A stretch of DNA of 64,000 nucleotides. It comes from Terrimonas_A sp051954695. Its GTDB lineage: Bacteria; Bacteroidota; Bacteroidia; Chitinophagales; Chitinophagaceae. Position numbers and translations under genes: made by a program. The notes under the pieces are model-generated. The model was not told the origin of the DNA, did no database searches, and saw nothing but the letters and a program-made list of their open reading frames with translations. Positions 1 through 8,057 of this stretch are shown here, in pieces (positions within the stretch are counted from its first letter, which is position 1; every line of letters begins with the position of its first letter). The stretch is from the NCBI GenBank assembly GCA_051954695.1, contig JBQCHL010000009.1, forward strand, positions 129,550 to 193,549, in the 5' to 3' direction.

Positions 1-577
1 ATCCTTCCCAGGAATCGGTAAGCACAGCTCCTGGCAACACAGCAGTTACCTTGATGCCATGAGGTTTCATTTCTTCCCGCAGGTTTTGGTTGAACCCATA
101 CAAAGCAAATTTGCTGATACTGTATGCCCCGCCATTATTATAGGCTTTCAGTGAGGCAATGGAACACATATTAAAGATGTGGCGCCCTTTTCCTTCCTTC
201 ATCATAGAAGGCAAAAGAGCCCGGGTAAGGTGATAGGCGCTGTATAAGTTAGTGGCCATCTGGTTTTCCAATACCCCATCAGGTTCGTTATAAACACTGC
301 CGGGCTCAAAGCTGCCGGCATTATTCACAAGTATATCAGGCGCCTGAACGGATTCCTGCACCCAGGAAGCCAGGGCTATGGCCTGTTGCTTACTTCCAAG
401 GTCGAATGCCTTTGCTTGTATGGATACTGCAGGATACTTTGATTGAAGCTCCCGGCTTGTTTCCATCAATACCTTTTCATTGCGGCTGCTCAGGAAAATT
501 GCATGGCCGTTTGCAGCAAATATCTCGGCAATGGCTTTACCTATTCCGCGGGAAGCTCCTGTGATCAATACATTCAT
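1..577 (-). CDS. SDR-family oxidoreductase (3' end cut by window edge)
   Basis: This is a short-chain dehydrogenase/reductase whose C-terminal part lies beyond base 1; about 192 codons are present. Reading from the ATG at 577 gives the N-terminal dinucleotide-binding motif TGASRGIG in a Rossmann fold, an NNAG segment near the middle, and the catalytic YSISK (YxxxK) with an upstream Ser in NMCSIAS. The visible part therefore has all the classical SDR active-site elements, and it would reduce or oxidise a carbonyl/alcohol with NAD(P)(H) in the cytoplasm. The substrate cannot be deduced. It is divergent from the HAD gene at 675, with about 100 bp between them. The frame stays open to the window edge, so there is no sign of a broken gene. 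Confidence 0.9.
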   Translation of the reverse strand, partial: MNVLITGASRGIGKAIAEIFAANGHAIFLSSRNEKVLMETSRELQSKYPAVSIQAKAFDLGSKQQAIALASWVQESVQAPDILVNNAGSFEPGSVYNEPDGVLENQMATNLYSAYHLTRALLPSMMKEGKGRHIFNMCSIASLKAYNNGGAYSISKFALYGFNQNLREEMKPHGIKVTAVLPGAVLTDSWEG

Positions 578-674
578 ATATTACCTGATTTATACTGCGA
601 AGTACCGGGATTTTTAAAAATGATTTATCAATAAATACATTTAAAACACAAATTCCTGGCCGTACTTTGCAATC

Positions 675-1373
675 ATGAAATACAGACACCTGTTTTTTGA
701 TCTGGACCATACCCTCTGGGATTTCGATGCCAATGCCCGCGTAACCCTGGAAAGCCTTTATGAAGATTTGCAGTTAAAAGAAAGAGGCGTACACGATTTT
801 GAACTGTTTTATAGGAATTATCTTGTCCATAACGATAAACTCTGGGAGCGATACCGCAAAGGATTTATCCGCCAGGATGAACTGAGGGTAAAAAGAATGT
901 GGCTTGCCCTGCTCGATTTTAAAATTGCCGATGATGAGCTCTCCAAAGCCATGAGCATCCTGTTCCTGGAAAAGCTACCTACCCGGACTATTTTATTCCC
1001 TCACACTAAAGAGATACTACAATACCTCAAAGACAAGAGCTACCAGCTTCACCTTATCACCAATGGCTTTGAAAAGGTTCAGCACAGCAAGCTCAAATAT
1101 TCAGGCCTGGACACTTTCTTCGAAGAAGTGATCACTTCTGAAGGCTCCAATAGTTTAAAGCCCAACAAAGAGATCTTCGATTATGCCTTGCATAAAACAG
1201 GGGCGACTGTAAACAACAGTATCATGCTTGGAGACACCCTTGATGCAGACATACAGGGAGCCATCAATGCAGGAATGGACCAGGTATTCGTCAATCACCT
1301 GGGTATTACTGAAATGGAGATCAAACCGACTTATGTAGTGAATTCCTTAAAGGAGCTTGAACAGATATTTTAG
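675..1373 (+). CDS. YjjG-family noncanonical pyrimidine nucleotidase (HAD superfamily)
   Basis: A 232-residue haloacid-dehalogenase-like hydrolase. Motif I is FFDLDHTLW with nucleophile D9 and acid D11; motif II is the LITNG stretch around T129-N130; motif III Lys is K162 in LKPNKEIF; motif IV is MLGDTLDADI with D187 and D192. The helical cap lies between motifs I and II (about residues 16-105). Length and the LKPNKEIFDYAL/GDTLDADIQGA pattern match the YjjG/YfnB group, which dephosphorylates noncanonical pyrimidine nucleoside monophosphates and helps to keep them out of DNA. The exact substrate is inferred from family. It converges on psd with only 5 bp between stops and no hairpin in the gap. 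Confidence 0.88.
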   Translation: MKYRHLFFDLDHTLWDFDANARVTLESLYEDLQLKERGVHDFELFYRNYLVHNDKLWERYRKGFIRQDELRVKRMWLALLDFKIADDELSKAMSILFLEKLPTRTILFPHTKEILQYLKDKSYQLHLITNGFEKVQHSKLKYSGLDTFFEEVITSEGSNSLKPNKEIFDYALHKTGATVNNSIMLGDTLDADIQGAINAGMDQVFVNHLGITEMEIKPTYVVNSLKELEQIF

Positions 1374-1378
1374 CATCA

Positions 1379-2035
1379 TTACCATTCAGCCACAACGGTA
1401 ACTCCACCCTGTGGCTTATCACCGATCTTTACTTTGATCTTGGCGTCAAGCGGTAACAGAAGATCAACACGGGAACCAAATTTGATGAAACCCATTTCAT
1501 CCCCCTGCTTCACCTGCTGGCCTGATTTAAGGTAGTTGATAATCCTCTTGGCCAATGCCCCGGCAATCTGTTTGGTAAGCACTTCCTTATCGCCTTTGCG
1601 GTATACTGTTGTATGCCTTTCATTTTCTGTGGACGATTTAGGATGCCAGGCCACAAGATATTTCCCTTTATGGTATTGGCTGTACACAATATCACCGCTG
1701 ACAGGATTGCGGTTAACATGCACGTTCAGCGGGCTCATGAAAATCGATACCTGGATGCGGCGATCATTGAAATATTCATCGGCCTGCACTTCTTCGATAG
1801 CCACCACTTTGCCGTCAGCAGGAGCAATAATGGCATTTTCGTTAATGGTAAGCACACGTTTGGGTATCCTGAAAAAAGATATGATAAAGATCAGCAGGCC
1901 CAGGGTAACGATAGAGATCAGAGCCGTGATCAGGGGATAGTTAAAACTCAGGAAATAAAAGGACAAGAGATTGATCACGCCAAAGATGATGGCCGCGATG
2001 GCAATTGACGTATATCCTTCTTTGTGGAATGTCAT
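1379..2035 (-). CDS. psd: Phosphatidylserine decarboxylase, short (archaeal-type) form
   Basis: A 218-residue proenzyme that decarboxylates phosphatidylserine to phosphatidylethanolamine at the inner membrane. Two hydrophobic segments lie at about residues 10-30 and 34-55. They are followed by FRIPKR, the APADGKVV motif (71-78), NVHVNR with H106, and the C-terminal KFGSRVD. By family analogy the chain is cleaved between G187 and S188 to form the pyruvoyl cofactor. The FGSR form and small size separate it from the long E. coli LGST-type enzyme. A TATCTTTG -7 box lies at 2062-2055, 20 bp before the ATG, so it may have its own promoter although cdsA lies 66 bp upstream on the same strand. Pairing with cdsA makes sense, since CDP-diacylglycerol feeds this pathway; no pssA is seen here. 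Confidence 0.93.
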   Translation of the reverse strand: MTFHKEGYTSIAIAAIIFGVINLLSFYFLSFNYPLITALISIVTLGLLIFIISFFRIPKRVLTINENAIIAPADGKVVAIEEVQADEYFNDRRIQVSIFMSPLNVHVNRNPVSGDIVYSQYHKGKYLVAWHPKSSTENERHTTVYRKGDKEVLTKQIAGALAKRIINYLKSGQQVKQGDEMGFIKFGSRVDLLLPLDAKIKVKIGDKPQGGVTVVAEW

Positions 2036-2101
2036 AAGGTTGAAAATTGAGGGACAAAGATAATGTTTCGCCGGTTTATTGCTTAACAGGTGTTGCGTAA
2101 G

Positions 2102-3010
2102 CTAGCTTTTGAAAAAAAGAAAATAAAGAAACAGCCAAACAAAAGGAATAGCTACCAGTAATGAATCAAACCGGTCCAGGAAGCCGCCATGCCCGGGCAT
2201 AATACTACCACTATCCTTAACTCCTGCCATTCTCTTCAGCTTTGATTCGAGCAGGTCACCTAATGTTCCCATAACTGCTGCAATAAGGGCAATCGGCGCA
2301 AAAAGCATAGTAGTACCTTTCAGATCAGTGTTTAATTCTTTTGGCAGGAAAAGCAAGGGCAACAGCCAGCCGACTATACCAACAGCCAGTATTATACCAC
2401 CAATTGTTCCCTCCCATGTTTTCTTCGGAGAAATGGAAGAAAGCGGTCGCCTGCCGATAAAAGAACCTACGATATATGCCATGGTATCATTGATCCAGAT
2501 ACTGGCAATGATAATGATGGGAATTATTGGCCCTGTAAGAGAAAAATTATAAAAAGGAACAACCAGGTCTATCGTTGAAGAAAATAAATAAAGTAATAAA
2601 CCCCAGCTCAAAGAAATATACAGCATGCCTAATGCCGCTGCACCAAACGATTTCAATTTTATTTTGCTGCTCATAAAAATCCCTACTATCAGCAAAATAA
2701 ATCCGGCAATAGACACCGGCAGAAAAACATTCTGCCGCACTCCATAATCGGCGATCCTGTATATATCTCCGCAAAACCAGATCATCAATCCATAGCCCAG
2801 CAGCATCCAGCCCATCTTTACATAAATATCGTAGGTAACCCGATGGATCTTTTCCAGCAAGCGGAAATACTCCCACCAGCAGCCAAAATGAATAATGGAG
2901 AAAAGTACCAGAAAGCTCCATTGGTTCCATAATAAACCGGTGAGCATTACAGCAACAAAAACGATAGCAGTAAGAGCCCTTGTGCGAAATGTTGGCCAGT
3001 TGAATGCCAT
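2102..3010 (-). CDS. cdsA: Phosphatidate cytidylyltransferase (CDP-diacylglycerol synthase)
   Basis: A 302-residue polytopic inner-membrane enzyme that makes CDP-diacylglycerol from phosphatidate and CTP, the branch point of phospholipid synthesis. Hydrophobic helices run through the chain. The hallmark cytoplasmic motifs are INDTMAYIVG, SPKKTWEGTIGG at about residue 195, GDLLESKLKRMAGVKD, and the C-terminal signature MPGHGGFLDRFDS, which carries the metal-binding acids. Length is typical. The ATG at 3010 lies 9 bp after the stop of the upstream CPBP gene, so the two are very probably cotranscribed, with psd following downstream. No truncation or odd residue was seen. Confidence 0.96.
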   Translation of the reverse strand: MAFNWPTFRTRALTAIVFVAVMLTGLLWNQWSFLVLFSIIHFGCWWEYFRLLEKIHRVTYDIYVKMGWMLLGYGLMIWFCGDIYRIADYGVRQNVFLPVSIAGFILLIVGIFMSSKIKLKSFGAAALGMLYISLSWGLLLYLFSSTIDLVVPFYNFSLTGPIIPIIIIASIWINDTMAYIVGSFIGRRPLSSISPKKTWEGTIGGIILAVGIVGWLLPLLFLPKELNTDLKGTTMLFAPIALIAAVMGTLGDLLESKLKRMAGVKDSGSIMPGHGGFLDRFDSLLVAIPFVWLFLYFLFFKS

Positions 3011-3019
3011 GCAAATGAT

Positions 3020-3931
3020 TTAAGCCAGCCTGCGCCTGTTTTTCGCAGTGGCATTTTTAAATATGATAAATAGACCGATCAGCGGCAGCAATGCCAGAAT
3101 ACCCCAGAAATTCTCCACCTTTTCATCCATAGCTTCCATAAGTGGCTTTCCCTGGAGCGTATATACATACAATGTTGTAATAGCAAGAGCATTATAGATA
3201 AAATGCGCCAGGATGCTCCACCAGATCGTTCCGGAATAATAATACAAAGCTCCCAATACTATACCAAGCGAGAGCCTGGAAAGAAAGCCATAATAAGACA
3301 GGTGCATAAGGCTGAAAAGCGTACTCACCACAATGATCGCCAGCCAGGGATTATTGGTGCCCCGCGTAAGAAAATTCTGAAAGCCGCTGCGGAAAAGAAC
3401 TTCTTCGCAAAAGGCCGGCAACAAAGCCATGATCACCAATCCCAGGATATAATCTCCTACTGTTTTGAGATCAATAATGATGCTGACCTGTTTGTTATAG
3501 TTTTCTTCCAGCCGGTCAAAAAATTCTTTTGTTGAAGGCGACACAGGTATAAGGTGAGTGAGATAAGAAAGCGAGGAAGAAACGAATAAAGCCGTTCCAA
3601 TGATCAGAACCACAACACCCAATTGCTTTGCCTGCATATTGTGCGCTTCAAATCCCAGCAATTTCACCGGGCGGCGATGAAGCAGGAAGGCTGTAACAAA
3701 AGTAGGCACCAGGAATCCGAGTATAGCGCTGAGGGACTGGATCAGTTTTACCGCTTTTGCATCTTCCGGACCCATCAACCCATCCCGGAGAACGGATATA
3801 TCCTTACCGGTCAAACCCGTCCAGATCGGCCCGGTTATTACCTGCGTGAACATCATGCCTGCGATAACGAATGCTATCAGCATGAAAAATCCTGCCATAT
3901 AGGAAATACCTTTCGAGTCGTTGTCGTACAT
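3020..3931 (-). CDS. CPBP-family intramembrane glutamic endopeptidase
   Basis: A 303-residue membrane protein with about eight hydrophobic segments and the three motifs of the CAAX-protease/bacteriocin-processing (CPBP, ABI) family: EEVLFR with E176, E177 and R181; a second motif ending in H210 (FSLMHLSYYG); and AHFIYNALA with H243 and N247. These residues form the Glu/His/Asn active site known from Rce1-like proteases. Substrate is unknown; family members act in protein maturation, bacteriocin immunity or stress signalling. It heads the operon with cdsA. A TATTTTTG -7 box lies at 4000-3993 in the 128-bp gap shared with divergent dusB. Confidence 0.9.
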   Translation of the reverse strand: MYDNDSKGISYMAGFFMLIAFVIAGMMFTQVITGPIWTGLTGKDISVLRDGLMGPEDAKAVKLIQSLSAILGFLVPTFVTAFLLHRRPVKLLGFEAHNMQAKQLGVVVLIIGTALFVSSSLSYLTHLIPVSPSTKEFFDRLEENYNKQVSIIIDLKTVGDYILGLVIMALLPAFCEEVLFRSGFQNFLTRGTNNPWLAIIVVSTLFSLMHLSYYGFLSRLSLGIVLGALYYYSGTIWWSILAHFIYNALAITTLYVYTLQGKPLMEAMDEKVENFWGILALLPLIGLFIIFKNATAKNRRRLA

Positions 3932-4059
3932 AGTTTGAGGGTTGGCGAGTTTAATCCTGCAACTTGCCTGATTAGCCGTAAATTTGCAGGCGCAAAAATA
4001 GCTGAGAGTTGACAGAAGTTACTGTTTTTTTATAGACATTCTGCCCTCAACCGGTATTT

Positions 4060-5100
4060 ATGGTAAAAATAGGCAACATATCACTTCCTGATTTTCCGCT
4101 TCTTCTGGCTCCGATGGAGGATGTAAGCGATCCGCCCTTCCGTGCCGTGTGCAAGGATAATGGAGCCGACCTGATGTATACGGAATTCATTTCATCAGAA
4201 GGACTGATCCGCGATGCCATCAAAAGCCGTAAAAAACTGGACATTTTTGATTATGAAAGACCTGTTGGCATCCAGATCTTCGGTGGTGATGAAGAAAGCC
4301 TGACTTTGGCAGCCAAGATCGTGGAAGTGACCAACCCCGACCTGCTGGATATCAACTTCGGTTGCCCGGTAAAAAAAGTAGCACTCAAAGGAGCCGGTGC
4401 CGGGGTATTAAAAGATATTGACCTGATGGTGAGGCTGACCTCCGCTGTGGTAAAATCAACCTCATTGCCAGTAACAGTAAAAACACGCCTGGGTTGGGAT
4501 AGCAATTCACTTAATATAGAAGAAGTAGCCGAGCGCCTGCAGGACGTAGGCATTAAAGCTCTTGCCATTCATGGCCGGACGCGCACACAGATGTATAAAG
4601 GAGAAGCCGACTGGACGCTGATCGGTAAAGTAAAAAACAATCCTCGCATACGTATTCCTATTTTCGGCAATGGAGATATCGATAGCCCTGAAAAAGCACT
4701 GGCTTATAAAAACAGGTACGGCGTAGATGGAATAATGATCGGAAGGGCTGCTATTGGTTATCCCTGGATCTTTAATGAGATCAAGCATTTTGTGCGTACC
4801 GGCGAGCACCTGGCGCCACCAAGCACAGAAGAACGCGTAAATGTGGCCCGTAAACATTTGCAGAAAAGTGTGGAATGGAAAGGCCCTATCGTTGGTATCA
4901 ATGAAATGCGCCGGCACTATGCCAATTACCTGAAAGGTTTGCCCAATATCAAAGAATTCCGCAACCGCCTTGTAACACTGAATACGATAGAAGAAGTAAA
5001 TGAAGTACTTGACGAAGTTGTGAAAACCTATAGCGGCTTCACTATAGAGAAAACACCGATCCAACTGGTGAACTATCATGAGAAGTGCCCGGTTGATTAA
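4060..5100 (+). CDS. dusB: tRNA-dihydrouridine synthase DusB
   Basis: A 346-residue FMN-dependent enzyme that reduces uridines in the tRNA D-loop. The TIM barrel begins with the FMN-binding LLLAPMEDVSDPPFR at about residue 14. The catalytic acid is C102 in INFGCPVKKV, followed by KGAGAG. Downstream are KTRLGWD, IHGRTRTQMYKG and the phosphate-binding IFGNGDI and GIMIGRAAIG. The C-terminal helical RNA-binding part (residues about 250-346) is complete. These motifs fit the DusB subgroup. The next gene begins 17 bp downstream, suggesting cotranscription with the MutS-like ATPase. Confidence 0.95.
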   Translation: MVKIGNISLPDFPLLLAPMEDVSDPPFRAVCKDNGADLMYTEFISSEGLIRDAIKSRKKLDIFDYERPVGIQIFGGDEESLTLAAKIVEVTNPDLLDINFGCPVKKVALKGAGAGVLKDIDLMVRLTSAVVKSTSLPVTVKTRLGWDSNSLNIEEVAERLQDVGIKALAIHGRTRTQMYKGEADWTLIGKVKNNPRIRIPIFGNGDIDSPEKALAYKNRYGVDGIMIGRAAIGYPWIFNEIKHFVRTGEHLAPPSTEERVNVARKHLQKSVEWKGPIVGINEMRRHYANYLKGLPNIKEFRNRLVTLNTIEEVNEVLDEVVKTYSGFTIEKTPIQLVNYHEKCPVD

Positions 5101-5117
5101 CCTTCAAACTGACACAA

Positions 5118-6902
5118 GTGGATGCATCAACTGTTTATTCCGGGCTATTAGCACGTTATTCTTCCAAAGCTCAATTACTGAAACAACAACTCGGTTGGCT
5201 CAGCCTGCTCCGGTTGCTGCTGTTTTGCGGCTTTATTTTCCTGGGATATAAATCACTGGTAACGGGTGCTGCCGGCTTCATCATTGGCACCCTGGTGTTG
5301 CTGGTCGTTTTCCTGCTTATGATCCGTGTGTATGACCAGATGCAGCAGAAGACCGCTTTCTATAAAGCCTTGGTGAAATTGAACAGTGATGAGATCAGTT
5401 TTCTGGAAGGCAATCCTTCTGTTTACAGCACAGGAAAAGAATATACAGACCCACATCATCCTTATTCCTACGATCTCGATATGTTTGGCGAAGGGGGGTT
5501 GTTCCCTTATATCAATCGCTGTAGCACATCCTTCGGCAAAGAAGCTTTAGCGCAAAGCCTGTTGCACCCAAACACAACCATCATTGAAGAAAGACAACAG
5601 GCCATTGCAGAGTTGAAAGACAAACTGGAATTCCGACAACATTTGCAGGCACATGGCTCTTTGCTGGATACGCGGGAAAAGGAAATGCAGCAATTGAAAG
5701 CCTGGCTGGAAACAGCTCCTACTTTTAAAAATAAGACCCTCTATTATTTTTTAATGCTGCTGCCGCTAGCTTCCACCGGTTGCCTGGTTTATTTTTTTAT
5801 AACAGAACAGGAAAAGGCACTAAACATCTTCTATGATCTTTTTATCCTGAACCTGGTGGTAGCTCTTTCTTTTGCAAGAAAGATCTCGGCGCATTTGTCG
5901 GTATCTACTTCAGTGACCAAGATATTACAACAGTTTGCCGGGCAATTGAAACAACTGGAAGATCAATCCTTCCAATCACCCTTATTGCAGCGGTTGCAGG
6001 AAGGGCTCAAAACCGGGAATGATACAGCTTCAAGATCTATCCGCAAACTGGCTTCTCTATTCAACTATCTTGAAACCATTGTGAACCTCCTGGTGAGCAT
6101 GCTGCTCAATGGTTTATTCCTTTTTCACCTGCATGTTCTTTTTCGCCTGGAAAAATGGAAACAACAGAACGGTCAGAAGATCCTGCCCTGGTTAAAACTG
6201 CTGGGCGAGGCTGAAGAACTTAACAGTTTTGCAAATCTTGCTTATAATAATCCAGGTTTCTGCACACCTGTTGTAAGCAACAACGAAACACTGGAAGCTG
6301 AAAATATGGGGCACTTGCTTATCCGGGCCGGTAAGCGGATCAACAACAGTATTTCCTTTGCGGAGCAGCGGTTCGTGATCCTTACAGGTTCCAATATGTC
6401 GGGCAAAAGCACTTTCCTCCGCACCCTGGGCATTAACCTGGTACTGGCAAGAAGCGGCAGTGTTGTTTGTGCCGGCAGGTTTGCTTTTTATCCTTACAGA
6501 GTGCATGTAAGCATGCGCATTACCGATTCCCTGCAGGATAGTGAATCATTCTTTTATGCAGAATTGAAAAGGCTGCAATCTATTATTCATGAACTGGAAG
6601 CAGGAGAAAAGACTTTTATCATTCTCGATGAAATATTGAGAGGCACAAACAGCAACGACAAGCATAATGGAACCATCGGGCTTATCCGCAAGTTGGTCGC
6701 TGCCAAAGCCTGTAGCATCATTGCCACACATGACCTCACAGTATCCCAACTTGCAGAAACCGATCCTTCTTATATCAGCAATAAATGCTTTGAATCGGAG
6801 ATCATCAAAGATGAGCTGGTGTTTGATTATAAACTCAAGGATGGCGTATGCACAAAACTAAGCGCTTCATTTTTGATGAAAAAAATGGGGATCATTAATT
6901 AG
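5118..6902 (+). CDS. Membrane-anchored MutS-like ATPase (MutS domain V protein)
   Basis: A 594-residue protein with the C-terminal ATPase of MutS but no mismatch-recognition domain. Walker A is TGSNMSGKST at 423-432. Walker B is FIILDEI with D504/E505, followed by RGTNSNDK and an ATHD switch. The N-terminal half carries about five hydrophobic segments: a pair at about 29-72, a pair at about 208-255 and one near 330. They put the protein in the inner membrane, which is not where mismatch repair works. Such proteins are widespread in Bacteroidota, and no role is known to me. The start is GTG at 5118; the nearest ATG (5122) is in another frame. No Shine-Dalgarno sequence is evident. Confidence 0.85.
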   Translation: MDASTVYSGLLARYSSKAQLLKQQLGWLSLLRLLLFCGFIFLGYKSLVTGAAGFIIGTLVLLVVFLLMIRVYDQMQQKTAFYKALVKLNSDEISFLEGNPSVYSTGKEYTDPHHPYSYDLDMFGEGGLFPYINRCSTSFGKEALAQSLLHPNTTIIEERQQAIAELKDKLEFRQHLQAHGSLLDTREKEMQQLKAWLETAPTFKNKTLYYFLMLLPLASTGCLVYFFITEQEKALNIFYDLFILNLVVALSFARKISAHLSVSTSVTKILQQFAGQLKQLEDQSFQSPLLQRLQEGLKTGNDTASRSIRKLASLFNYLETIVNLLVSMLLNGLFLFHLHVLFRLEKWKQQNGQKILPWLKLLGEAEELNSFANLAYNNPGFCTPVVSNNETLEAENMGHLLIRAGKRINNSISFAEQRFVILTGSNMSGKSTFLRTLGINLVLARSGSVVCAGRFAFYPYRVHVSMRITDSLQDSESFFYAELKRLQSIIHELEAGEKTFIILDEILRGTNSNDKHNGTIGLIRKLVAAKACSIIATHDLTVSQLAETDPSYISNKCFESEIIKDELVFDYKLKDGVCTKLSASFLMKKMGIIN

Positions 6903-6910
6903 GTGGTCAC

Positions 6911-7237
6911 TTAGTGGGAGGATACAGCTTTCAGTCCTATAATAGAACCAACTAATGTGCACAGGAAAAACATCCGCCAGAAAGTGGCAGGTTCCTTAAA
7001 AATGAATATTCCTACAAGCACAGTTCCTACTGCTCCAATGCCTGTCCACACGGCATAAGCAGTTCCTAATGGAATAGTAAGTGATGCTTTATTCAGCAAG
7101 TACATGCTGAGGCCAAGACAAACAAAAAAACCTATCAGCCAGGCAGTAGTATTGGTACCGGCTTCCCTTGCTTTTCCCAGGCAGGTAGCAAATCCCACTT
7201 CAAAAAATCCGGCAATGATCAGTAAAATCCAGTTCAT
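6911..7237 (-). CDS. SMR-family efflux transporter, Gdx/SugE type
   Basis: A 108-residue four-helix small multidrug resistance protein of normal family length. The essential membrane Glu is E13 in IIAGFFEVG. Helix 3 reads GTAYAVWTGIGAVG, the pattern of the Gdx (SugE) branch that exports guanidinium, rather than the EmrE branch. It begins 17 bp after the glutathione peroxidase stop and is probably in its operon. No guanidine riboswitch precedes it, and there is no room for one. These proteins work as antiparallel homodimers in the inner membrane exchanging substrate for protons. Guanidinium as substrate is an inference from the helix-3 motif. Confidence 0.88.
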   Translation of the reverse strand: MNWILLIIAGFFEVGFATCLGKAREAGTNTTAWLIGFFVCLGLSMYLLNKASLTIPLGTAYAVWTGIGAVGTVLVGIFIFKEPATFWRMFFLCTLVGSIIGLKAVSSH

Positions 7238-7254
7238 AATTAAGACTCCAATTT

Positions 7255-7947
7255 TTATTCTTGTTCAATTGCTTTTTTTACATCAGGATTTGAAGGTGAG
7301 ATACCCGGATCAAAATATTTGATAAGTATTCCTTTTTCATCCACCAGGTATTTTGAAAAATTCCAGGTTGGTGGTTGATCATTCCAACCGTTCTTGGCAG
7401 GGTCGCTAAGCCAACTGAACACCGGGTTTTGGTTAGCGCCTTTAATGACACAGCTCTTTTTTGCCAAAGGAAAGCTGACACCAAAATTCAGCTTGCAAAA
7501 TTTCTCAATCTCTTCATCCGTTCCTTTTTCCTGTTCTTTAAAATCATTGGCCGGAAAGCCGATCACCACCAGCTTGTCCTGGTAATCCGTGTATAATTTT
7601 TGCAGGTCTTCATATTGTGGTGTATAGCCACAATCGCTCGCCGTGTTTACAAGCAGTATTTTCTTTCCTTTCAGGCTGGAAAGCGGAAGTTGCGATCCAT
7701 TGTTCAGCGTAACAGAAAGATCGTATATAGATGCAGGAGGGGTTATTCCATTCGTGTTGTCCATTGTCTTACCATTTTTACCGGTGGTTTTGCTGAAAAA
7801 CATTAAAATGGGATAGAATGCTTTCAGTAATTTTTGCCGGTAGGTCATGTTTTTTTGATTCATGGTCGCTATTTCAACATAGCTGAAAAAAGCTACAAAG
7901 AATAAAGTTATAACAAGCAGGGATTTTCTGAGTTTATTTCTTTTCAT
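7255..7947 (-). CDS. Membrane-anchored glutathione peroxidase-like (thioredoxin-type) peroxidase
   Basis: A 230-residue peroxidase with an N-terminal hydrophobic segment (about residues 9-28) that would anchor it outside the cytoplasm or act as an uncleaved signal. The GPx domain starts near residue 73. The peroxidatic residue is C106 in NTASDCGYTPQY. The FPCNQF motif reads FPANDF, so that Cys is A133. C151 in KFCKLNFG lies where plant and insect enzymes keep the resolving Cys. W195-N196 of TWNF complete the tetrad. This pattern predicts a thioredoxin-dependent two-Cys enzyme rather than one using glutathione. An unusual Gly/Lys/Asn-rich linker joins anchor and domain. It is followed by the SMR gene. 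Confidence 0.9.
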   Translation of the reverse strand: MKRNKLRKSLLVITLFFVAFFSYVEIATMNQKNMTYRQKLLKAFYPILMFFSKTTGKNGKTMDNTNGITPPASIYDLSVTLNNGSQLPLSSLKGKKILLVNTASDCGYTPQYEDLQKLYTDYQDKLVVIGFPANDFKEQEKGTDEEIEKFCKLNFGVSFPLAKKSCVIKGANQNPVFSWLSDPAKNGWNDQPPTWNFSKYLVDEKGILIKYFDPGISPSNPDVKKAIEQE

Positions 7948-7978
7948 GTTTATTTTCCCACAAATCTGTCGGTAGTTT

Positions 7979-8045
7979 TTCTTTGTGTTCTTCGTTGTCT
8001 TTGTGGGAGGTAATATCCCACAAAGACAACGAAGAACACAAAGAA
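7979..8045. repeat. Perfect 30-bp inverted repeat, CACAAAG family
   Basis: The left arm 7979-8008 and right arm 8016-8045 are exact reverse complements over 30 bp, with a 7-base loop (GGTAATA). The arms contain CACAAAGACAACGAAG, shared with the repeat at 34347. It lies between the aldehyde dehydrogenase stop (8058) and the glutathione peroxidase start (7947), both on the minus strand. No T-run follows on either strand, so it is not a textbook terminator. No transposase or obvious target duplication is nearby. Confidence 0.95.
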
Positions 8046-8057
8046 TAGCTTAGCGGG

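Noticed and set aside
7238..7254. Guanidine riboswitch before the Gdx-type transporter
   Set aside because: Only 17 bp separate it from the upstream gene, too few for any known guanidine riboswitch.
7979..8045. Long inverted repeats as insertion-sequence ends
   Set aside because: No transposase frame and no flanking target duplication was found around the copies at 7979, 34347 or 49438.
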